From: Siphonodentalium dalli
Lineage: Eukaryota > Mollusca > Scaphopoda > Gadilida > Siphonodentaliidae
Direction: 5' to 3'
Assembly (NCBI GenBank): GCA_032622095.1
Contig: CP136064.1
Span: 217,944,205 to 218,008,204, forward strand
DNA: 64,000 nucleotides
Shown here: positions 1-10,100 of the stretch, piece by piece
How positions within the stretch are numbered: the first letter of the stretch is position 1
Layout of the letters: the number at the start of each line of letters is the position of its first letter
Program-made: the position numbers and the translations under genes
The notes under the pieces: generated by a model
Seen by the model: the letters and a program-made list of their open reading frames with translations, nothing else
Told to the model about the DNA's origin: nothing
Databases searched by the model: none

Positions 1-997
1 CCGGGAAATGGACTGTTGTTGTCCATTCAGCTTTCTGACGGACATGCCCAAGTTGGGATACTATAGTTCCTGTAATCCCGTTTGCGTATGCGCCATTCTC
101 AAGTCACGATGCGCAATGTTGATATCGCGTGTGCCTGCTGTGCGCGACAGGGTGAAGCATACATGCACAGAGGAGTTTCCATTTGCAATGACTCGAATCA
201 GACTCCATTGATTCCAAAGTTCCAAACTGCCTACTTTTCACGCACAGTGGCAGTGGCACAAAATATGAAATGATGTCATGCCATTCTCATATATTAAACT
301 GTGATTAAATATTGTTCATATCATGTCATATAAATTAAGTTTAATGAACCTCCTTCGTAATCTGTTATCTCACTGACGTTATAAAATCATCGGATATTTG
401 CCCCCATTTTTGCTCGTACATGAACCTTCCACTGATCGGTACTGCGAATCTACAAAAGTGTTTGAAATAGATTCGATTCGAGATTCGATTCGATTTCGAA
501 TCATTATCATGATTCGATTCGAGATTCGATTCGACGTTGAAATTGCCGATTCGTCGGGCCCTATTAGCCACTGAAGGATAGATAATCAGGAATATTTCAT
601 GGTATAACATGTTGTCATGAATGTATTAAGCCAGACACATAAATCAGTTGCAAATCTCAACAATTTCCTCTACCGTTGTTGGTGGCGGTACAAAAAATTC
701 TCAGTTCACATACTTTACCTGCGAATTTAACTTGACATTTTGTTGCAAAATATACGGCCACTATATTAGCCCTTCATATTGTTAATACTAACACACAATT
801 ACGATTCCTCTGCTTTATCTACTTATATTACGGTAGTCGGGAGACATTCAGAACTTGGCCGATTTACTAAATACAATTCAATATTTGCATTTTGTTGATG
901 GACTGAGATTTCACTTAGAGGCTATAGGAGGTTCCATTCCGCCAACCACTAGCGGAAACCCTGTAATTGTAAATAATCTCTATTTTATATAACATAC
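1..997. other. Intronic/unassigned left edge, no exon seen
   Basis: No exon of the neighbouring DDX19 gene could be found here; its missing last exons should lie further left. Positions 462-560 are rich in GATTCGA-type words like the ends of the hAT element at 22521-23567, so a decayed hAT fragment is possible. Short reading frames here look like chance. Confidence 0.5.
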
Positions 998-1160
998 CTC
1001 GGGCAGACACATTAGTCGTTATAAGGACTTTTTCTTTGCCGTCTCTAAACCTCTGTATGATCGCTGCCCTTTGTTCTATGAGCAAGTCTCCTGATAACAG
1101 ACCGACTGCATTTCCATCCTGTGACATCTTCCCTGCTAACCAAGCTGCTGCTTTTCTTGT
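998..1160 (-). CDS. DDX19: DDX19 exon 9 (motif V), last exon in window
   Basis: 163 nt encoding [27 protein letters not shown] and [12 protein letters not shown], leaving with one base after the R codon. Donor CGAG then GTATGT. The following exon with GID and motif VI is not in the window. Confidence 0.94.
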
Positions 1161-4100
1161 CTTAAAATATAAGCGATTAATTAACATGTATTTAAGAGTT
1201 TCAAGGCGATTCGTTCCCTGATAGTGTCCTGAATTTGAAGTACCAGTATGTCTCAGATTCCCTTATAATGTCAACACTTAGTCAAGGGCTTGTCGCCAGA
1301 AATGTGGTAACAATTATTTTGATAGTTATTATGCATCTTTAGAATTCATCAAATATATCACAAGCAGGTTTTGGTACATGACGCTATGTTTTTCAATTTC
1401 CGAAACATAATTTCCGACGTATACCAACGGATATTGCTGTTCTTGGCGCCAAATATACAAAATTCGGAGAAAAAACAAGATGGCGTCCATCAAACCCATA
1501 TTGAATCAATATCCCTCCTGGGCCTTTCAATATGCGGTCGTTGTCAATCTAAGTCAACCTGATATCCCTTCATCTCCTGTTAGTAGATATCTATTATCAT
1601 TGGTCAATCTTATTGGCGAGCATAAATATAGTAGATAACATATATGAAATTAAATTGGAAAACAAGGACGTCATCATGGCCCCTCATTTGAAAGGCCTCC
1701 TGATGGATAATCTCCATACCAAATTTCATTCTGATCGGGCAACTCATGTTTCAGATAGTTACTCGGATGGACCAACAGATGACGGACACACAGACACATG
1801 TAATCCAGTATGCCCCTCAATCTTTGAGTGAGGTATAATATTGAAGGATTAACTAACCTGGCAGAAAATCATACTCTGTCCTATAGAAATAGACCCATAC
1901 ACATTAGAGAGAGCTGAATATTTGATATCTAAGCCAGGACAATCCATATAGTACTGTTTAATATTGTTCAAACTTTCTTCTTCCCTCCGTAAACGAATAG
2001 TCACAGGATAGTTCGGTATGATCCCCTGAGCGAATGTCATAACGTCCGAATCATAGGTGGCAGAAAATAACAACATCTGGCAAGTATTGCTGTCCAACCC
2101 CCTGTAAAAAAGGAAGAAGTTAGTTGGAATTTCACAATGAAGCCTAAAGCTTAGTTATGAACCGAGATTAAGAAGCTCACCAAACTGCGTATCCCCTGCA
2201 AAGATGGCTTTTTGCTGCTGAGTTATACAGGGTGGCTTAATTGGAAAGACTGATACCCACAATTTTACAGCAAAATAACGGGACACTAACAGCCCCAACC
2301 ATGAAGGGGTTTACCGATCCAAAAATTTTAATGTTTTGTTTTCTAAAAAGAGAGGATTCAGACTGTCTGAACTGAACTCCATGTATTCAATTTAAGTTGA
2401 ATAAATAGTGGGAAAGACAAGACAATCCCAGTTCATAATGAATTTATGTATATAAATATAAATAATAAACAGCGGATTCAATGTAGTCATGGGTTTTGAC
2501 CCCATTAAAAATCCAGCAAATTCCACATGACCTCATTGAAATGCCGTTCATTTCTTATGAAAACCTATTGACTGGGATCATACCTTTGAATATGTATTCG
2601 CTGGGTTCATAGCTATGAATATGTATTGATTGGGATCATACCTTTGAATACGTATTCGCTGGGTTCATAGCTATGAATATGTATTGATTGGGATCATACC
2701 TTTGAATATGTATTCGCTGGGTTCATAGCTATGAATATGTATTGACTGGGATCATACCTTTGAATACGTATTCGCTGGGTTCATAGCTATGAATATGTAT
2801 TGACTGGGATCATACCTTTGGATACGTATTGACTGATCTCGATGTCCCTGTGTGGCTATCATCACATCAGCTTCATCCAGAACGAACACAGTTATTTTCC
2901 GTAGATCCAATACTTTAAATTTGATGCTCCAGTCCAATGCTGTTCCAGGTGTGCCGATCACGATGTGGTCTGTCAATTTTTCATTTTTCCTCACTAAGAA
3001 AGTAATGTATAAATGGTGACTTATTTAACAAAATAATAGTAAGGCCAAAGAAAAAAATATTTGTGGTTTGGGTTTCCCTACCAACCCGATTTAAACCCTT
3101 ACATTTTTTCATTGGTTTTCAATAATTTTTTCTGAATTTATAGAAATATAAAACATTTTTAATGTTTCACAATTGGTTGGTACAAGAAAGTCCATCAGCG
3201 AAAACAAAGCTATATTTCCTAATTTTAAACATTCAAGTGTGATAACAATTCATAGAATAACTAAAAGAGTAAAGACATACCTCGTTCACCTCGGACAGCA
3301 TACCGTACTCGCACATTTGTCATGTATTTCGCCATATGTGTTGTGACATCACCAATTTGTAGAGCCAGCTCATATGTGGGTGCCAAACATAAGCACTATA
3401 ATAATAATAGATTAATGTTTGTAGCGTGCATTTCATGATTTTACTACAGTATATGTGGGTGCCAAACATAAGCACAACAACAATAATAGATTAATGTTTG
3501 TAGCATGCATTTCATGATTTTACTACAGTATATGTGGGTGCCAAACATAAGCACTACAATAATAATAGATTAATGTTTGTAGCATGCATTTCATGATTTT
3601 ACTACAGTATATGTGGGTGCCAAACATAACCACTACAATAATAAAAGGTCGCTGACCAAAATGTCCCGCGACGAAGATGGCAGGGAGGAGTTGATTACAC
3701 CAATATGATACACAAAAATGCATATTCACTAAATAAGTTGCATATCTTCAATGTGTCAGTAACAATGTCCTGAAGTTTTAGGTACAGAGGATACAAATTG
3801 TATGAGAAGTTGATCTCACAGGTAAGCTACCCAAGAGCATATTCACTCAAAGTCGAGAAAACAATCAGAATACTAAAACTGAAGTTATCATCAGGAAACC
3901 ATCTGGGACAGACAGACACCGGTGATTTAGAAGACTACTAGTATATATACAAAATATTTGTGGGGAAATAAAGAATAATAAATAAAACTTCCTCCTCGAT
4001 GGTAAAAGGGCCGAAAGAGTCGAAAAGGGACATAACTCTGTCCGAAATTTATTTTCATATCATTAATCCACATACTGGACTTCTCAAATGAAGACCACAT

Positions 4101-7100
4101 ATCAAATACTATATTCAATTTATATTCTCGACGTGAAAATAATCAGCAAATTCTAAGTCAATAAGGGACATTAACTCAGACAGAAATGATCCGACGAGAC
4201 CCATATTTGAACTTGATTGGGACTTTCTCATATGAAGGCCACATAGCAAGTTTCATAAAATTCTGTAGAATACTATTCAAATTTTCATCAGGACAACTAA
4301 ATAATCAGCAAATTTTATGTTGAAAAGGGGCATAACTCCACCAGAAATTATCAGATCAGATCCAAACTGGATTATGACTTTCTTTTATGACTGCCACATA
4401 CAAAGATTCATCAAATTCTGCTGAATGCTTTTCAAGTTATCGTCCAGACAACAAATGTTAAATGGACGGACAAAATATTGACAGGGTGTGCATGCATTTC
4501 AATTCTTTTTGGCCTCAGAAATGGGAAATTAACTTTGTATGGACTAAGTAAATATTTGCCTCTCACACCCACAATGTTGGAGCGGTGGTACATGCTCATT
4601 ATGAATAACACCACAAACCTGAGGGTAATCTTGAGAAGGGTCGACTCGACTCAGCATGGTGCACACAAAGGCTGCAGTCTTACCAGTTCCACTCTGACTC
4701 TGAGCAATCATGTTCACTGGTCTGCAATGAATGACAGGAAATTTGAATACTGCAAACACATACACATTTGTAGGATAGTCAACAAAGATAACTTGTTTAG
4801 GTAAACTGCCTGGAACAAAGGCAGGAGGGGCTTTTTTTTTGTATCAAGGTTGGGCGGAATATATGGAGAAAATAAAACTCACACAGAAACAAAAGACAAA
4901 AATAAACCCCAGCAATAACAGAAATAAAATAGTTATACTCCCTGCCATTGTATGATTTTTGTGCATTCTCTTTCCCATAAGTGGAGTGTTAAATATATTA
5001 GATAAATAGATGCAATCAGTGAACACTATCATTATCAGGTGACCAATGTCATAGATTTTATTAACTTTTTTACTCACGGGTCTGCAAGAAGTGTTGGAAG
5101 AGCGGTCTCTTGTATTTTTGATGGAGCATCGAATCCCAATCCATAGACTCCCTTCAAAAGATCTGACTTTCTATAAAGAAGAGTAGATAGAGTGATTAGG
5201 AGTCTCAAAATTTGTTGAGTCAACACAACTTCCACACAAATATGTCTCTGGTCGTTCAAATGCGATTTGAGAATTACATGACATCTGGAAAGGTTTTTAC
5301 AGTCATCCAATTACCGATGCCAGTTTTGGCATATAGCAAGAACAGTCCTCAATATTAGCAATGACAAAAGGCAATCCATAGAAAATGCCATAGTAGCCAA
5401 TATAGAATTTCATGTAGTTCTAAAGTATTGCCGTAGAAGAAAAATGCCAATTTCAAGGGCTGGCAGAAATGCAAGCAGAATAAAATTATTGCTGACAGGC
5501 GGGAGTATACAGTTTGTGCTGAAAGACGCATGACATTTTAATTACATTCACTTCATTTACGAAGTGTATTTCAACATTGGTTTACAATAGGATAACTACA
5601 TCAGGGCTGAAGAGAACATTGTGATTGTAGGAATGGCAACAGGTGACACGTCATGGCAATGACACTATAAAGTTCCCAATGTTAAATATTTCCAACTCAT
5701 AATGCATTGTCAGGTTGATATTTTTCAGAGATGTAATTATAAGTAATAATCTCGGTTTCCTGATATAATTAGACAGTTTACGACATCATGCCGAATCACA
5801 AACTCTTTATAAATTGCTTCATGATTTACAAGTTAGTGATTCAGCACAATACCTTCAATATGTGTAATTACATTAGGAAAGTGAGATTAATTCTTCAGTT
5901 AATCGCCCATTGCAGCCGATGTCTCTGGCAGATGAAAACTTTTCAAAACTCTGTATCTCCACCCATAAATGAAAGTGGCACAACTAAACATGAACTATAA
6001 AACATCTATCTGTATCAGCTATGAATTTTGGGCATACTTGGAAGTAAGACACACATCAGTTGAAAAGATATAGGGTTTGACTGTAAAATTAATAAGACTT
6101 AACCCTTTCACAGTGTTCGCACTGTCGGTGGCCAAATTGATATGATGAAATAATACTCACAGATTGAGGGCTTCAAATGACTTAACAGAGTAAAGTGGAG
6201 AATTAGGGTCCTTCCTTAAAATCTCTATTTCGTTTTTGTTTGTGACCAATTTACTCCGCAGGATTTTCCGTAATAATGATTGGTCTTCAGCTGATGGGTC
6301 TGAAAAACAAATGCAGATGGTTATCTAACTTTATCTTTAACATAAATCTCGCCAGATTTATGGACCATGAGTTATATTCAAAGCTTATTGAGGTGTTTCT
6401 GAAATTCAGGCAATTCTAGAAACATTGCTTGTAAAAAAAATGTTAATTCTTGCATATTTTTTTTTTACATGCAATAATCATAAATTGCCTAAATCTCTTA
6501 GCTGAGTCAATAAAATTGTCAATGACACTGAAGTCGAACTTGGAGCACTGGGCTATTGTCAAATGTTACAGTTAATGGAGCGACAGGAAACGCAGAAAAT
6601 TGGTACATGTATATCTATGTAATACTAAAAACCCAACGAATTTTAGCCACACAAAGTGTAAAATCCAAGATGATCACTGGCAGCCATGTTTTTCATCGAA
6701 AATCGGAAAAAAAATTAATATCCCGTCTACAGATCACCCCAATGATCAATATAAAGTTTGGTGACCATCAGGTGAGAGATGTGGCCTGTAGGGTCTGCTA
6801 ATGTATTCAAAACTGAAATTCGGAAAAAATGGTAAGCTCTCATCTAAAGGTCACCAACTCACCATGAAGATCCTTATGAAGTTTGGTGACAATCGGATGA
6901 GGGATGTGGCCTGTAGGGTGTGCCAAAGGAAATTGTTGAAGGACACACAAATTCATGGACTATGGATGACCAACCCATGGCAATAGCTCAAACTTTACAA
7001 AGTAAAGTTGAGCTAACAACAACAATCAGTTTAAAATCAATGAAAGTGTCAATGTCACTGTACATAGCTCAACTTTGGGAGGTTTTAATTTATGCTGAGC

Positions 7101-10100
7101 AGTCAATAGAATGATAAAAAAGTCAAACAGTTTCAGAGTGGTCACACCGATGATTCATATGAAGTTTGTTGATGATCATATCAGGGATGTGGTCTGTTAG
7201 GTGTGCCAAAGGATTTAGTCATACAAAGAGTAAAATACAAAATGGCTGTCAGTGATATGGGAGGCCCTTTTCACATTTATTATTTATTTGCGCTAAAGCA
7301 GGCTAAAGTGCAAATATTTGCGCAAATCATTTGTGCTTAAGCGCAAATATGTGTCTATCAATTTATTTGCGCTTAAGCGCAAATACCTAACACTCCCTTA
7401 CTTCCCTCTGATTGTGAATGATTGAGTCCATATTGAGTCCATATGCATACCAGACCCAAGAATTGGTGCCTCACTCCCAGAGCTCTAGTATATGTTATTA
7501 AAGGGACATCTCCTGCACAGATATACAATTTCCATGGCCATAAAAAGGGAATTAGGGGTTACCGGGGGCTTGCTTCCTTCATATGGTGTACTTATACTAC
7601 TTATTGACTTGAAATAGGGGGAAAAAACCCTATTTTCATATTATCAGCATCCCTGTCCCCAAGAATTTGTGTCTCCATCCCAGAGATCTAGTATATTTTA
7701 TAAATGAGACATCTCCTGCACAGATCTATACCATTACCATGGTCATAAAAGGGATCTAGGGGTTACTGGGAGATTGCTTCCCTCATATGGTGGGCCTATA
7801 TAGACTTGAGTGATGTGTTTAGGCCTGTGCCATTTAAAATTAATTCAGGGGGGAATCAATGAATATTAATTTTTATTTGCTTTTAAGTGCAAATGATTTA
7901 CGCTTAAGTGTAAATATTTGCGATTAAGCGCAAATGATAGAGGTTATTTGCGCTTAAGCGCAAATATTTGCGCTTAAGCGTAAATAAATAATAAATGTGA
8001 AATAGAAGTTGACGGTTGTGATTTTTTCACTTCGGTTTCAGTTTTTTTTCAGGTGGTTAACTCAGATTACGGTTATTACTCGGTTATTTCTCCACATCTT
8101 ATACATATACAGGGAATTGACTCAATTGAGACAATTTATTAAACTGGGAAAGGAGACAGAGCAAAAGTATCAGCAATGCAATGTTGTTAATTTCCCCTCG
8201 AACTCATAACAATCAAACTCAAGACAAGTTTATCAAATGCTTCTTTTAATTAACATCTTTCTCGAAATATTCCCAAACTGGACTCTTGTCCAATACTGAC
8301 ACGCTACATCACGATCAACCTTGTTTGCTTTGTTGTCAAGTCAGCGATTGAAACTGAAACACGTGACTCAAGGCCACTCGATTCTAACAGTAGCTGTCTC
8401 ATTCCGGAATGGCGCATATCCGAACAGATTCAGAGTCCCACGGCCATGTGCGATTGCCCCGATGGACGGCCCCGATAGACGGCGAAGATGAAAAGAAATT
8501 TAAACTTGAGTTCGGGGCAATCAAACATTATTTTAAAAATATCGATAGAGTTCACACAACAGGAAATTCTCACATGGTTATGTGGTCTCTGAACGCATTT
8601 TATAACAACTTACATCGAACGGACGCAATTCGAGAATGGACCGTCGGACTGGCCCATGAATGGGTTCGATAGGTATGATCTCAATATTTAATATCTAACT
8701 AGTACAGAAAACATACATTTATACATATGGTGTGAAATATGAGGAGATATCTTTAAGATGAATGTGAAATGATCAAAAAGTATGTTATTCTGACCTTTTT
8801 CCTCTTGAGGTTTCACTGCATTCCCATTACAAGAGTCACCAGCTGCTTGAGGTGACGGTTTGGGAGGTGATGGTCCTGGAGGGGAAGGTCTTGGTGGAGG
8901 AGCCTCCTTTACTTCTTCCCTTCCTACATTTAGAGCACCTATCTGCAAGCGGAAAGAAAATGTCAAATGTATATTAACAAAATTTTACATTTTAGATTTT
9001 CATTCAAGACAATAATAAAACCCTGTTTGGTGAAGCATTTTATATAGCCAATTCTTTCATTGAAATTTTCAATGGAGCAGAATATAAGAATTTTAAAAAG
9101 TGTGTACTTTTTCACACATGTTGTGCAAATAAATTACCACTGCCAGGTTTAGTTTCTTTTGACAAAAACGAAATCGATATTGCTGACAGGATGCTAATGA
9201 ACTCAATCAAATCACTTCTCCCTATTAGATTATTTGGGAGAAATGGAGTGTTTCAGGGAGAAGTCATAAAGGCTGAAGTTCAGTTTACTCTCTAACATCA
9301 CATGTCTGGTGATCTAAAAAGTATTATGCAACACAAGAGCCCATTTATAATACCATTATAATGAGTAAGGGCAGCATTGTAGTTAGTCCAAGTCTTCTTG
9401 TACTAAAACCAGCTACTCTCTCCTGCCAAATAAACGTGACGTCACGTTTATTTATTTAAAGAAAAATACGACAGCATCACGATTATTAGGCGCCATCACG
9501 ATTATTTAAAGTTCTTGCAAAGTCGCGGAATTTTCAGTCAAAAAGTTAGAAAAAACGTGCAGCTCACTAAAAAAAATAGAAGTGCACTTGACAAGTTGAC
9601 AGGAATGTGGGAGAATCTCATTCCTAACAGGATTTAGGCCTCTAGATCATGATGTCCGTGTATAAACAGACGGATTATCGCAGTTAATTACAACTCATCA
9701 AAGCTTATAATCACACAGTGACAACTAATTATCGTTGGGACGGAACCGACTTCTACTATCAAAACGGGACTTAATGCTAAAATCACATCACCAGACTTAT
9801 ATTATAAAATAATCAGTGAAACTAATCTGAGTGACAACTGATGAACTAATTTAACTTGACGTGGCCGACTTCTCCAAACAATACTGTTATCGTGACCCAA
9901 TTATGCGCTATCATGAAGACACAGAAGCTGTGAGTCGTGTGCACACATGCGTGACTGGTTTTGGCTATAAATGGAAAGTTACGACACCGCAGTAGCTTCT
10001 GTGTGTACACAGGAACATGTATTTAAATCTATGCAATAAAGCAATACAATAACATGTCCGTGCATTCAAAGCACAGTTTAATTATGAATGCGATGACTTG

